A stretch of DNA of 64,000 nucleotides, taken from Rhodothermaceae bacterium Tc-Br11_B2g6_7 (GTDB lineage Bacteria; Bacteroidota; Rhodothermia; Rhodothermales; Salinibacteraceae). The stretch lies in contig LKNB01000001.1 in assembly GCA_001564055.1 (NCBI GenBank), positions 62,001-126,000 of the forward strand, written 5' to 3'. The translations under genes were made by a program, and so were the position numbers. The notes beneath the pieces are model-generated. The model was not told where the DNA came from. It saw nothing but the letters and a program-made list of their open reading frames with translations, and did not search any database. Positions 30,714-41,060 of this stretch are shown here, piece after piece (position 1 is the stretch's first letter; each line of letters starts with the position of its first letter).

Positions 30714-31388
30714 GTGATTATAGCCATTGACGGGCCCGCGGCTTCGGGCAAAAGCACGACGGCACGCGCCATCGCTGACCATCTCGGATACATCTACCTG
30801 GACACCGGGGCGATGTACCGCACCCTCGCCTTGGCCGCGCTGCGCTACGCGGAGGAGGGATGGGACGAGCCCGTCGCGCAGGTGCTGAAGGAGACGGAGG
30901 TGGACGTGGCCTACGCCGGCGATGGCGAGATGCGGATTTTTCTGGATGGGGAGGATGTAAGTGAGGCGATTCGCCAGCCCGAGGTCGGCACAATGGCCAG
31001 CCGGATCAGTGCGCGGGCGGACATCCGCGACAAAATGGTTGCTCTACAGCGCGAGATTGGCCACGCCGCTGAGCCCGGCGTCGTGGTAGATGGGCGCGAC
31101 ATCGGCACGGTCGTCTTCCCGGATGCGCCCGTGAAGGTGTTTTTGACGGCCGATCTGGAAGAACGGGCGCGCCGCCGCCAGCAGGAGCTGCAACAAAAAG
31201 GACAAGACGCCTCGCTGCCTGCTGTGCGGCGAGAGGTGGAAGCGCGCGACCGAGCCGACCGCGAGCGATCCGTGGCGCCGCTCCGTCAGGCCGACGATGC
31301 GGTGGTGGTCGACACCACCCATCTTAGTGTGGAAGAGCAGGTGCAAGCGATCGTTGACTTGGCGCGCAACGCATCTAACGCAGCATAG
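30714..31388 (+). CDS. cmk: Cytidylate kinase
   Basis: IIAIDGPAASGKSTTARAIADHLGYIYLDTGAMYR; VVVDGRDIGTVVFPDA; GTG start. Confidence 0.96.
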   Translation: MIIAIDGPAASGKSTTARAIADHLGYIYLDTGAMYRTLALAALRYAEEGWDEPVAQVLKETEVDVAYAGDGEMRIFLDGEDVSEAIRQPEVGTMASRISARADIRDKMVALQREIGHAAEPGVVVDGRDIGTVVFPDAPVKVFLTADLEERARRRQQELQQKGQDASLPAVRREVEARDRADRERSVAPLRQADDAVVVDTTHLSVEEQVQAIVDLARNASNAA

Positions 31389-31618
31389 CACTGCAGCCAT
31401 CACGGAACGCCTGCTCAGCCCGGGCATACTACTCTATTCCGCTTGACACGCCAAGAAGCCGTCGTATCGTCGGGAGCTTCCTTCTTGGCCGTCATTCAAA
31501 CTCGACACCATTTAATCAGATGGCGAGTGGCGCTTGAAGCTGACGCTAATCGCCTGTCGGAAAACGAACGACGCCATTGTCGGTGTGGTTGTTTTTCGGC
31601 GAAACCACTCCAAATTGT

Positions 31619-34030
31619 ATGGCAGAAGACCAACAGCAGACCGTAAAAGACGCGGTAACCGAAGAAGGTACCGACGACGCCGAAGCGGTGGAAACGGCCG
31701 AGACGCCGACCACCGAGGTTGAGGAAATGATGAAAAAGGCTAAGGAGCGCCGCGCGCAGGAAGCGGCCGAGGCCGGCGAAGCTCCGTCCGATGAGGCGGC
31801 GCCTGAGCCTGATGCCGAAGACACCCCAGCGGCCGAAGATACGGACGAGGGCGGTGCGGAAGTTGCAACCGCCGAAGCGGAGGAAGAAGAGGAAGAGCAT
31901 CCCGATCCGCTTGACGTCCGCTCCATCCTCGAAGAAGCCGTCTCTGGCGTCACCGACCACGCGGACATCCCCTCCGCCAACCCCGACGAAATCGTCATTG
32001 CCGGGCGCCGCGACCTCGTAACCTCGCTTGACGAGGCCAGCGAAACGACATTTGAGCGCGACGGCGTGGGCTTCAGCGGCAAGATTGTCGGCCGCGTTAT
32101 CACGCTCGACGAGCTGGAGGCCGACGAGGCCGCGGAGCAGTCATCCGCTGACTACGATCAGCTGATGTCGCTCATCGACCAGACGTTGACCGACGTCACG
32201 GAGCAAGAAATCGTCACCGGGCGCATCGTGAGCGTTGGCGAGAAAGATATCGTCATTGACATTGGCTTTAAGAGCGACGGCGTGGTGCCGCGGAACGAGT
32301 TTGGCGAAGACGCCAAGCTGGTGCCGGGCCAAGAAGTCGACGTTTTCCTGGAGCGCATCGAAGACCGCCACGGACAGCTGGTCCTCTCGAAGGAGAAGGC
32401 CGACAGTGTGCGCCGCTGGCAGAAAGTGGAGGAAGCGTACGAGAATGGCGAAATCGTCGAAGGTACTATCATCCGCCGGATTAAGGGCGGCATGATCGTG
32501 GACCTCATCGACGGCCTTGAAGCCTTCCTCCCCGGATCGCAGATCGACGTCCGCCCGGTGCGTGACTTCGACGCGTATCTGGAGAAGCGGATGGAGTTTA
32601 AGATCGTCAAGATCAACCCCTCCAACGAAAATGTCGTCATCTCCCATAAGGCGCTTATCCAGAAAGAACTGGAAGCGCAGCGCGACAAGATTCTGTCGTC
32701 CATGGAAGTGGGGCAGGTACTGGAAGGCACAGTCAAGAACATCGTCGACTTCGGGGTCTTCATCGACCTGGGCGGCGTGGACGGCCTGCTGCACATCACC
32801 GACCTTTCGTGGGGACGCGTCTCGCATCCCTCCGAACTGGTGGATCTTGATGAGAAGATCAAGGTGGTGGTGCTCGACTATGACAAAGAGCGCCAGCGCA
32901 TCTCCCTCGGCTTGAAGCAACTGCAGCCGCACCCCTGGGAGAACATCGATGAGAAGTTCGAGCAGGGCGACACCGTCGAAGGCAAGGTGGTCTCGATCAC
33001 CGATTACGGCGCCTTCGTGGAGCTGGAGAAAGGAATCGAAGGGCTGGTTCACATCTCCGAAATGAGCTGGACGGACCACATCCGTCATCCCAGCCAGAAG
33101 GTTTCGCTTGGCCAGCTGGTCAACGTCAAGATTCTCAACATCGACCACGAGGGCAAGAAGATTTCCCTCGGTATGAAGCAGCTGGAGGACAATCCGTGGG
33201 TGGGTCTTTCCGACCGCTACCCTCCGGGCACAGTCCTGCGCGGCACGGTGCGCAACATCACCAACTTCGGTGTTTTCGTGCAGATCGAGCCGGGCATCGA
33301 CGGGCTGGTCCACATTAGCGACCTCTCCTGGACGAAGAAAATTCGCCATCCCAGCGAAGTGGCCCAGAAAGGGCAGGAGATGGACGTCGTGATCCTGAAC
33401 ATCGACGAAGACCGCGAGCGCGTATCGCTCGGGCACAAGCAGGTGTCCACCAACCCGTGGGATCAGTTCGCCGAGGCTTACGCCGAAGGCAGCGACCACG
33501 AGGTGGAAGTCACCCGCGTCGAGAACAAGGGGCTCATCGTCGAGCTGCCGCTGGGCGCCGAAGCGTTCGTGCCGGGCAGCGAGCTCAAGAACGGCCCGCA
33601 GAACTTCCAGTCGCACTACCACGAAGGCCAAGAGCTGGAGCTCCGCGTCATTCGCTTCGACAAGGATGAGAAAGAGATCATCCTCAGCGAAACCGCCTCT
33701 GAACGCGCCGAGGAGTACGCCAAGCGCCGAGAAGAGGAGCGCGAGCGCCGTCAGGAACGGCAAGAGCGCCAGCGCGAGGTTCAAGACTACCAGAAGAAGG
33801 CCGAACCCCGCAGCGGCAGCCGCTCGGGTGGTCCGACCACCCTGGGCGAGCTCAGCGGTCTCGCTGACCTCAAACAGCAAATGGAGGCAGCAGAAGCCGC
33901 CGAAGTGGCTGAGGCAGAAGTAGTAGACGAGGAGCCAGTGGCTGATGAGGCCGCAGAGGCACCAACTGATGCCAGCGCTGAGGAAGCCGCGTCCGATGAT
34001 ACCGACGACACGGAAGAGAAAACGTCATAA
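31619..34030 (+). CDS. rpsA: 30S ribosomal protein S1 with acidic extensions
   Basis: Six S1-type repeats (e.g. VLEGTVKNIVDFGVFIDLGGVDGLLHITDLSW); follows cmk. Confidence 0.96.
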   Translation: MAEDQQQTVKDAVTEEGTDDAEAVETAETPTTEVEEMMKKAKERRAQEAAEAGEAPSDEAAPEPDAEDTPAAEDTDEGGAEVATAEAEEEEEEHPDPLDVRSILEEAVSGVTDHADIPSANPDEIVIAGRRDLVTSLDEASETTFERDGVGFSGKIVGRVITLDELEADEAAEQSSADYDQLMSLIDQTLTDVTEQEIVTGRIVSVGEKDIVIDIGFKSDGVVPRNEFGEDAKLVPGQEVDVFLERIEDRHGQLVLSKEKADSVRRWQKVEEAYENGEIVEGTIIRRIKGGMIVDLIDGLEAFLPGSQIDVRPVRDFDAYLEKRMEFKIVKINPSNENVVISHKALIQKELEAQRDKILSSMEVGQVLEGTVKNIVDFGVFIDLGGVDGLLHITDLSWGRVSHPSELVDLDEKIKVVVLDYDKERQRISLGLKQLQPHPWENIDEKFEQGDTVEGKVVSITDYGAFVELEKGIEGLVHISEMSWTDHIRHPSQKVSLGQLVNVKILNIDHEGKKISLGMKQLEDNPWVGLSDRYPPGTVLRGTVRNITNFGVFVQIEPGIDGLVHISDLSWTKKIRHPSEVAQKGQEMDVVILNIDEDRERVSLGHKQVSTNPWDQFAEAYAEGSDHEVEVTRVENKGLIVELPLGAEAFVPGSELKNGPQNFQSHYHEGQELELRVIRFDKDEKEIILSETASERAEEYAKRREEERERRQERQERQREVQDYQKKAEPRSGSRSGGPTTLGELSGLADLKQQMEAAEAAEVAEAEVVDEEPVADEAAEAPTDASAEEAASDDTDDTEEKTS

Positions 34031-34094
34031 CGGCACTAACGTGCTCGGATGCGTACGTGGCGCAAGCCGCTTCTACGACAGCACTGGAACACCA

Positions 34095-34125
34095 CGGGCG
34101 ATAGCTTTCGGGCTATCGCCCGTTT
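34095..34125 (+). terminator. Rho-independent terminator of rpsA
   Basis: Perfect 11-bp stem CGGGCGATAGC/GCTATCGCCCG, loop TTTCGG, then TTTGTATT. Confidence 0.88.
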
Positions 34126-34228
34126 GTATTCTGTGGGGCTCTACTCACTGGAGGGCCTTCCCATGCGGCGTAGCTTCATTAAAGACGACCCCACAGGCTC
34201 ACCATCTCCCACCATACGCTGATAACAC

Positions 34229-35071
34229 ATGACCGAAGCGACACCACTGACGACTACAAACTGGAAGCATGCCCGAACGCCGCAAAAAGAATATGACACT
34301 CGTCTGTTAGAGGAATCCAGTGGACGTGTGCATGAGCTCCTGCAGGCCCTTCTCTATGATGACGAAGCCCATGCCTTGCAGGCCTACGGCAACGTGGTGT
34401 CCATTAAACGGCTGGGCTACAACGACCATGGGCCGGTGCATGCGCGCATCGTGACGTACCACTCGCTGCAAATCATGCGGCTCCTCCGCAACGACGGCTT
34501 TCAGCCCTCACTGGAATATGAAGGCGTGGGCTCCTATGAAGATGCACAGGTGGCCGTTGCGCTGGCGGCGTTTCTCCATGACACGGGCATGAGCGTCCGG
34601 CGGGAAAACCACGAATGGCACTCCATCCAGTTGAGCGACGGCATCATCAAGCGCCACCTCGAGCGGATCTACGGTGCCGACAACCCCTTGCGCCACGCCA
34701 TCCGTAGCACTGTGCATGAGGGTATCGTGGGACACATGGCGAACGAACGGGTCCACTCCGTAGAAGCCGGAGCGGTGTTGGTTGGAGATGGTACCGACCT
34801 GGCCCGTGGACGAGCCCGCATCCCGCAGCTTGTAGATAATGACCCGGCCGTGGGCGACATGCACCGCTACTCTGCCAGCTCCGTTCAGCGCATCACGGTT
34901 GAGGAGGGCAAGCAAAAGTGCGTGCGGCTTACCATCTACATGGATGATATCACCGGACTATTCCAGGTGGAGGAGATCCTGATGACGAAGGTCAAGGCAT
35001 CCCCCATTATGAATCACTTTGAAGTGGTGGCCCACGTAGCAGACCAGGAGCCCCGGGTGTACCTGGAGTAG
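34229..35071 (+). CDS. HD-domain metal-dependent phosphohydrolase
   Basis: GPVHARIVTYHS...AAFLHDTGMSVRRENHEWHSI...VHEGIVGH HD-like metal ligand pattern. Confidence 0.75.
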   Translation: MTEATPLTTTNWKHARTPQKEYDTRLLEESSGRVHELLQALLYDDEAHALQAYGNVVSIKRLGYNDHGPVHARIVTYHSLQIMRLLRNDGFQPSLEYEGVGSYEDAQVAVALAAFLHDTGMSVRRENHEWHSIQLSDGIIKRHLERIYGADNPLRHAIRSTVHEGIVGHMANERVHSVEAGAVLVGDGTDLARGRARIPQLVDNDPAVGDMHRYSASSVQRITVEEGKQKCVRLTIYMDDITGLFQVEEILMTKVKASPIMNHFEVVAHVADQEPRVYLE

Positions 35072-35114
35072 CCGCACAGCGCGCAGCCCCTTGCGCTGTA
35101 GCGGGCATCAGTGG

Positions 35115-35597
35115 TTACACGAGGCCCAGCGCACCGCTCAGCTCCGTCCAGAACATCAGCACCAGGATCACCAGCCAGAGCAGGTGTCCACTGCCTACGC
35201 CTATGCTGATCCGCTTGGCATGGGAGGAGGCCTCGGCCGCGCCGTCAGTCAGGGCCGCCGAGAGGCGGTTCCATGGCGACCGTATCAGAAAGAAATGAAT
35301 GGCCACAAGCACGACAATCAGCGTAAAGCTGATGTGATACTGTGGGGGATAGGCAGGAAAGGCGCCGCCGGCGAAGAACGAGCCCCAGGAGAACACCAGC
35401 GTCAGTACAATCATGATGGACATGATCCGTACGATACGGCTGCCCAGCGAGAGTATGGCGGCGCGCGCTGAGGCGTCAGCGGAGAGCGCTGCCTTGCCAT
35501 GGCGCGCAATGATAAGCCCGAGCCCGAACCACGCGGCTGCGGTGATGATGTGCAAAACGACGAAGATCCACTTCAGGGTGACGGCGAGCATAGACAA
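35115..35597 (-). CDS. Small integral membrane protein
   Basis: About four hydrophobic segments; N-term KWIFVVLHIITAAAWFGLGLIIARH. Confidence 0.6.
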   Translation of the reverse strand: MSMLAVTLKWIFVVLHIITAAAWFGLGLIIARHGKAALSADASARAAILSLGSRIVRIMSIMIVLTLVFSWGSFFAGGAFPAYPPQYHISFTLIVVLVAIHFFLIRSPWNRLSAALTDGAAEASSHAKRISIGVGSGHLLWLVILVLMFWTELSGALGLV

Positions 35598-35837
35598 AGG
35601 GCATTCGGTTCAAAACGCGGGAGTGATACAGTACGAAGGATGGCCCTGAGTAACCACGAATTGTCGTTAAACATTGTGTGGCCCCTCCCGGATGCGGTTG
35701 GCATGGAGCCTGTAGCCGTGTTCGCTCGTACGTAGGATAGCAGCACCTGAGGCTTGTAGCGATACACTACGCATCCCCGGGGTGTACGCCTCTCTGGTAT
35801 ACACGGGTTATGCACCTTCGTCTGTTGTTTAGCTTTT

Positions 35838-37670
35838 ATGGCTACGTACCACGTCATTGCTCCTCCTTCGGCTGTCCGCGACCAGGTAGTGCGCGCGCTT
35901 GCCAGACGTCCAGGCAGTACCGTGTTTGTTGGGTCTCCGGATGCGATGCCGCTGAATGGTACGGGTGGAAAGGAGGAAACCGCGGCAGCTGCTGTTATCG
36001 CGATCGCACCGCCTCCCGGTGAGGCCGCCCATGCACCCTCAGCAGCCAGGCTGCGAGCGTCGTACCCCCACGCACGGCTCGTTTGCGTGGGAGCGGCAGC
36101 ATCAACCGAAGAGGGCTGGGATGCCACGCTGCCGCCCGAGGCGCTGGAAGAGGATCTGGTTGACACGCTTACAGACCCGCCGGCCGGCCCTGGCCGAACA
36201 GGGCCGCAGGAGCGGTTGCAGGGGCTGCTCCTGGAACTGGTGCAGGACGGTTTGAGGCGGTTGGCCTCAGATGACTGGTTCCGTACGGTGGTCCATACGC
36301 TACAGGACGTCCTACCGCTGCGCAGATGCGTCATCACGCGCCGTGATGGAGGACAGCAACAGCGCGTGGTAACCGCGGGGGAGGAGGTGGCTGACGAGAA
36401 GCCAGCCCTGGTGCACCACGTGCCCATCGGCGATGAAGCAGGTGTCCTGATGTTGTACCTCACCCAATCTCTGCACCCCTCGCAGGAGCAATTTGTAGAC
36501 CACCTCAGCCGTCTGCTGGGTGGGTTCTTTGAACTCCGAGGGGTAAAGCGAACGCTTGAGTTGACGGACGCCAAAGCTCGGGCTATCCTCAACACCACGG
36601 TCGATGCCATTGTCACTATCGATGCGGCGGGGGCGATCCAGTCGTTCAATGCGGCTGCAGAGCGGATTTTCGGTTATGACGAATCGGAGGTCCTACAGCG
36701 AAACGTCAAGATGCTGATGCCGGAACCCTACCAGGCAGAGCATGACGATTACATCGAAAACTATCTCACCACCGGAAAGAAGCGCATTATCGGCATTGGG
36801 CGCGAGGTGCACGGCCGGCGCAACGATGGGTCCACGTTCCCCATGGATCTGGCGGTCAGTGAGGTTGAACTCGACGGCCGACGGATATTTACCGGCATCA
36901 TCCGTGATATTACCGAGCGCCGGGCGCTGGAGCGAGAGGTCCTGCAGGCCAGCGACCGGGAGCGCCGCCGCATCGGCCAGGATATGCACGATGGACTGGG
37001 GCAAATGCTCACCGGCCTGGGCCTTATCAGTCAGAGCGTGGCCAAGTCGCTGGCTCGGGAGGACCACGCCCAGGCGGAGCAGATGCAGGAAATCACGGAC
37101 CTTATCAAAGAGGCCGATGCCTACGCCCGCGGTCTGGCTCGGGGGTTGGTGCCCGTGGAACTGGAGATGGGAGGACTAACGGGTGCGCTGCAGCGCCTGG
37201 CCGCGCAGGCGGAGCGGCTCTTCGGCATCGACTGCTCCTTTGAGCACACCGGTGAGGCTACGGTCGGGGATGCCGATGTGGCCACTCACCTATACCGCAT
37301 TGCGCAGGAGTCGCTCTCTAATGCAGTCCGGCATGGCAAGGCCTCACAGGTAGATATCCTCCTGCGGGTATCCCCACGGCAGGTACGCCTCCGCGTGCGA
37401 GACAATGGGCGGGGCTTCGCAGAGGAGCGTGTGACCCCCGTAGCGTTGCACGAAGACGGGGAGATGAAACGCGGCATGGGAATTCGTATAATGAACCACC
37501 GGGCACGCATCATCGGTGCGACCCTCGACATTCAAGGCGTGGAAGGAGAGGGCGCGGTCGTGACCTGTACGCGAACGCATCGCCGGCGCTCTGCAGCGTC
37601 CGGCTACGGCAAGGAAACTGATGAGGGGCGCCCCTCGGATGCTTCCTCGCCGGGCTGTCCTATGCAATGA
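35838..37670 (+). CDS. PAS-domain sensor histidine kinase (NarL-partner type)
   Basis: PAS (SFNAAAERIFGYDESEVLQRNVKMLMPEPY...GIIRDITERR), HisKA_3-type ERRRIGQDMHDGLGQMLTGL, HATPase blocks. Confidence 0.92.
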   Translation: MATYHVIAPPSAVRDQVVRALARRPGSTVFVGSPDAMPLNGTGGKEETAAAAVIAIAPPPGEAAHAPSAARLRASYPHARLVCVGAAASTEEGWDATLPPEALEEDLVDTLTDPPAGPGRTGPQERLQGLLLELVQDGLRRLASDDWFRTVVHTLQDVLPLRRCVITRRDGGQQQRVVTAGEEVADEKPALVHHVPIGDEAGVLMLYLTQSLHPSQEQFVDHLSRLLGGFFELRGVKRTLELTDAKARAILNTTVDAIVTIDAAGAIQSFNAAAERIFGYDESEVLQRNVKMLMPEPYQAEHDDYIENYLTTGKKRIIGIGREVHGRRNDGSTFPMDLAVSEVELDGRRIFTGIIRDITERRALEREVLQASDRERRRIGQDMHDGLGQMLTGLGLISQSVAKSLAREDHAQAEQMQEITDLIKEADAYARGLARGLVPVELEMGGLTGALQRLAAQAERLFGIDCSFEHTGEATVGDADVATHLYRIAQESLSNAVRHGKASQVDILLRVSPRQVRLRVRDNGRGFAEERVTPVALHEDGEMKRGMGIRIMNHRARIIGATLDIQGVEGEGAVVTCTRTHRRRSAASGYGKETDEGRPSDASSPGCPMQ

Positions 37671-37730
37671 TGTGCCCGGGCAGAGGTCCTTCCCTCGCTT
37701 TAAATTCCACCGTTAACCTCCGATCCGCCC

Positions 37731-38384
37731 ATGCACCGCATTCTTCTGGTAGACGACCATCCGCTCATGCGTAAAGGCCTGGCCATGACGCTCGGCGCTG
37801 AGCCCGACTTCACCATCGTAAGCCAAACGGATAGCGCAGAGCGTGCGCTTTCGCTTATTGAGGAAAAGGACCCGATCGATTTGGCCATCATCGATATCTC
37901 CTTGCCAGGCATGAGCGGGCTGGAACTCGTCAAACATCTGGAGGCGCTGCATCCAGAGGTGCGCGCGCTGGTGGTCTCGCGCCACGACGAGACCCTTTAC
38001 GCCGAACGCTCCATCCGTGCCGGCGCCAAGGGTTACGTGATGAAGCTCGAGGCTTCTGATGTAATCGTGGAGGCAGCACGGCGGGTGCTCGGGGGCGGGA
38101 TCTATGTGAGTCAGGAGATCAACGAGCGGTTGCTGATGAGCATGGCCACCGGCAACAGCCTGATGAAGGAGTCGCCGCTGGAGTTGCTGAGTGACCGGGA
38201 GTTGGAGGTGTTTGAGCTGATCGGGCAGGGCGTCGGCACGCGTGATATCGCCGAGCGGCTTCACCTGGCCACAAAGACGGTGGAATCCTACCGCGCGCGG
38301 ATCAAAGAAAAGATGCACCTCTCCTCAGCCACTGAGCTGATGCAGCACGCGGTACAGTGGGTCCAAAGCGAGAGCTCCCCCTAA
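37731..38384 (+). CDS. NarL/FixJ-family response regulator
   Basis: ILLVDDHPLMRKGLAMTLG, receiver; LSDRELEVFELIGQGVGTRDIAERLHLATKTVESYRARI LuxR HTH. Confidence 0.95.
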   Translation: MHRILLVDDHPLMRKGLAMTLGAEPDFTIVSQTDSAERALSLIEEKDPIDLAIIDISLPGMSGLELVKHLEALHPEVRALVVSRHDETLYAERSIRAGAKGYVMKLEASDVIVEAARRVLGGGIYVSQEINERLLMSMATGNSLMKESPLELLSDRELEVFELIGQGVGTRDIAERLHLATKTVESYRARIKEKMHLSSATELMQHAVQWVQSESSP

Positions 38385-38563
38385 GCGCTGGAGGCCACGC
38401 GGACGTCCGCTGTGGGGATTCGCCTTACAGACAGTATGGCACCGTTCCGGACGAGCGGTTGCCCTGTCTGCCGGATGGATGATCGGAAGCTGAGGCGGTA
38501 CCTTAGGTCATAGTAGCGTCGCCCGGCGCTGCTATTGGCCCCTGCTTGCCCCCTCCGGCCCTC

Positions 38564-39397
38564 ATGACGCCCGATTCTGCTGTAGCATATATCCCTCCAG
38601 CCCGCATCGTCTACGGCACCGACTTTTCGGAGGCTTCCGCCCGCGTGCTTCCTCGGGTGTTGGAGCTGGCCGAGTCTTGCCGAGCTGACGTAGAGCTCGT
38701 GCACGTGCTGACGGAGTCGCGCACGGGGCCTGGCACCGTGGAGATCAAAGAGGGGCATGCTCGCTCACGCCTTGAGCACCTGCGCATGGCTTATGCCTAT
38801 GGTTTTGCCGGGCGCGGACAGGTGCGGCTGAGCCGTGCCGTTGTCGTTTCCTCCGATCCAGCGAAGGGCATGCTGGAGGCCGTACGCAACCGTCCGTCCA
38901 CCCTGCTCGCGCTGGGGAGTCATGGGGCCTCCGGAGTAGCGCAGCACCCCCTGGGGAGTGTGACGAAGCAGCTCTTATTGCAGCCTGTGGGTCCTGCCCT
39001 GGTTGTGCCATCCACGGGCAGCATGGCGGAGCGCATCCAGACTATCGTCGCGGTGCAAACCGCGCCTGCGATGGTCCATCCGTCGCCCGTTCTACGGATG
39101 AGCCGCGTGCTCGCGGGCAATCTGGAAGCTGCCCTGCAGTCGGTCGTGCTCGGCCCACCACAGGCGAGAACTGCGAGCGCTGATGCGCACGAAGAGGGTG
39201 TTGCCGTGAAGGAAGCCGTAAGTCTGGACCCCTCAGCACGGGCGACCTGGGTGGAAGCTGTCCTTCGTGCGGCCAGTGGCCTCGGGGCGGACCTCGTGGT
39301 CGTGCCACGGCGGCTTGTGCTCGCGCCGGAGGTTTCCCACGATAGATTCGCCGTGGCCCTCGCCTCAACGGCCTCTTTTAGCCTACTGGTCATTTGA
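38564..39397 (+). CDS. Universal stress protein family, tandem domains
   Basis: RIVYGTDFSEASARVLPRVLELAE, TLLALGSHGASGVAQHPLGSVTKQLL. Confidence 0.85.
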   Translation: MTPDSAVAYIPPARIVYGTDFSEASARVLPRVLELAESCRADVELVHVLTESRTGPGTVEIKEGHARSRLEHLRMAYAYGFAGRGQVRLSRAVVVSSDPAKGMLEAVRNRPSTLLALGSHGASGVAQHPLGSVTKQLLLQPVGPALVVPSTGSMAERIQTIVAVQTAPAMVHPSPVLRMSRVLAGNLEAALQSVVLGPPQARTASADAHEEGVAVKEAVSLDPSARATWVEAVLRAASGLGADLVVVPRRLVLAPEVSHDRFAVALASTASFSLLVI

Positions 39398-39442
39398 TCA
39401 GTGGCTCAGCGTTTCGGTTACGTCTCGCTCAGGACGGTCGTA

Positions 39443-39475
39443 CCTACCGCCCCCCTCAGGCGTACCGGCGGTAGG
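39443..39475. terminator. Hairpin between convergent Usp and HemN-family genes
   Basis: Perfect 9-bp arms CCTACCGCC/GGCGGTAGG; no long T-tract. Confidence 0.45.
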
Positions 39476-40897
39476 CTACACGGCAGCGGCGTGCCGGCGC
39501 TCTGCTACAGACCCAGCCGAACGTCTCCGCTCCTCTTTCAGTGGGTGTAGGTACGCATCAAACGCCGCAGCAATGGGGCGGATGAGCACGCGTCCCGTGG
39601 GAGTCGCGCGAATGTGCGTGTCCGTTACCTCCACCAATCCGTCCGCCTCCATGGGGCGTAACCGCTGAAGCGCGTCCGAGAAGTGGGTATCGAATGCTTG
39701 AGGCAGAGCGGGGGACACGTCGTCCTTAGCGACCTGCATCTCGCACATCAGCCGATTGATGATAAAGCGGCGCCGCCGGTCGTCTGGCGTGAGGCGACGG
39801 CCCCGCACGGTGGGCACCTCGCCGGCATCGAGGCGCGTATAGTAGTCTCGAAAGCCTTTCGCATGTTGCGCGTAGGCGTCGTGGAACTGACTGATCGCCG
39901 ACACGCCGAACCCGAGCACTTCCATGGAGGGGTGAAGCGTGTATCCCTGGAAGTTCCGGTGGATGGCCCCCGTATTGAGTGCGCGCGTCAGAGGGTGGTC
40001 GGGGCGAGCGAAGTGGTCCATCCCGATGGGTACATACCCCTGCGCCTGTAGCCCTCGCGCGATTGCCAGGAAGAGGCGCACACGCTCCTGCGGATCGGGA
40101 AGGGCATCTGCAGGAATCAGGCGCTGGTTCTTCATCATCCAGGGTACGTGCGCATAGCCAAACACCGACAGGCTATCAGGCTGCAAGAGGGCTACCTCCT
40201 TGAGCGTGGCCGCCACGGTGTCCTCGGTCTGATGCGGCAGGCCGTAAATCAGATCAAAGTTGAGCCGGTTCATGCCGGCGGCCCGGGCATCCGCAACCAC
40301 GCGCGCCACCAGTTCGGCCGGCTGCACTCGGCCAATGGTTTGCTGCACCTTCGGATCAAACGCTTGTACCCCAAGGCTCATCCGCTGAAAGCCAACGTCC
40401 ACAAGCGCATCCAGGTAGGGACGGCTGAGCTCGCGCGGGTCGGCCTCGATGTTCAGCTGCGCGGAAGGATGGACATCGAAATGCTGCCGGATCGTCTCCA
40501 TGAGTTGCCGTACTTCCGCCGCAGATAAATACGTCGGCGTGCCGCCGCCCCAGTGAACACGCTCGACGGGGCGCCCTACCCATCGCCCCACATGGGAGAG
40601 TTCCTTTGTCAGGTACCGGAGGTACGTGGTAATGGTCTCTCGTGAGGTTGTGATCTTCCGGTGGCAGGCGCAATACGCGCACAGCGATCGGCAAAAGGGG
40701 AGATGCAGGTAGAGGCCCAGCGGTGCGGCGCGGTGCATCGACCGGCGATGCGCATTCAGATATGCCTGACCATCGAATGCGTCGGTAAAATGCGGAGCGG
40801 TCGGATAACTCGTGTAGCGGGGCATCGGCGTCCCATACCGGTCGATCAGGGACGGGTCCATTGTAGCCGGAAGTGGGACGGCGAAGGGAGCACTCAT
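39476..40897 (-). CDS. hemN: Oxygen-independent coproporphyrinogen III oxidase
   Basis: Radical SAM CRSLCAYCACHRKIT; YTSYPTAPHF; VHWGGGTPTYL; MNRLNFDLIYGLPHQT. Confidence 0.93.
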   Translation of the reverse strand: MSAPFAVPLPATMDPSLIDRYGTPMPRYTSYPTAPHFTDAFDGQAYLNAHRRSMHRAAPLGLYLHLPFCRSLCAYCACHRKITTSRETITTYLRYLTKELSHVGRWVGRPVERVHWGGGTPTYLSAAEVRQLMETIRQHFDVHPSAQLNIEADPRELSRPYLDALVDVGFQRMSLGVQAFDPKVQQTIGRVQPAELVARVVADARAAGMNRLNFDLIYGLPHQTEDTVAATLKEVALLQPDSLSVFGYAHVPWMMKNQRLIPADALPDPQERVRLFLAIARGLQAQGYVPIGMDHFARPDHPLTRALNTGAIHRNFQGYTLHPSMEVLGFGVSAISQFHDAYAQHAKGFRDYYTRLDAGEVPTVRGRRLTPDDRRRRFIINRLMCEMQVAKDDVSPALPQAFDTHFSDALQRLRPMEADGLVEVTDTHIRATPTGRVLIRPIAAAFDAYLHPLKEERRRSAGSVAERRHAAAV

Positions 40898-41060
40898 GGC
40901 CGACCTCATAACTGATAGTCAATGGCAGCGTAAATAACAGTCTACGCCGTTACCGGGGCTCCGGCCGACAGGTCGTTGGTGCCTCGGAATGTCGGGGGAG
41001 CCTACGTCGCAGCGTGGGGGAATCCCCTACGGATTTTTCGTGCTGTGGCAACGGAGGATG

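Noticed and set aside
32141-33880. 579-aa ORF antisense to rpsA
   Set aside because: Mirror frame of a GC-rich conserved gene; low-complexity V/H/L/D composition and no recognisable domain.
35075-35102. ACAGCGC/GCGCTGT inverted repeat between convergent genes
   Set aside because: Only 7-bp arms and no T-tract; too weak to call a terminator.
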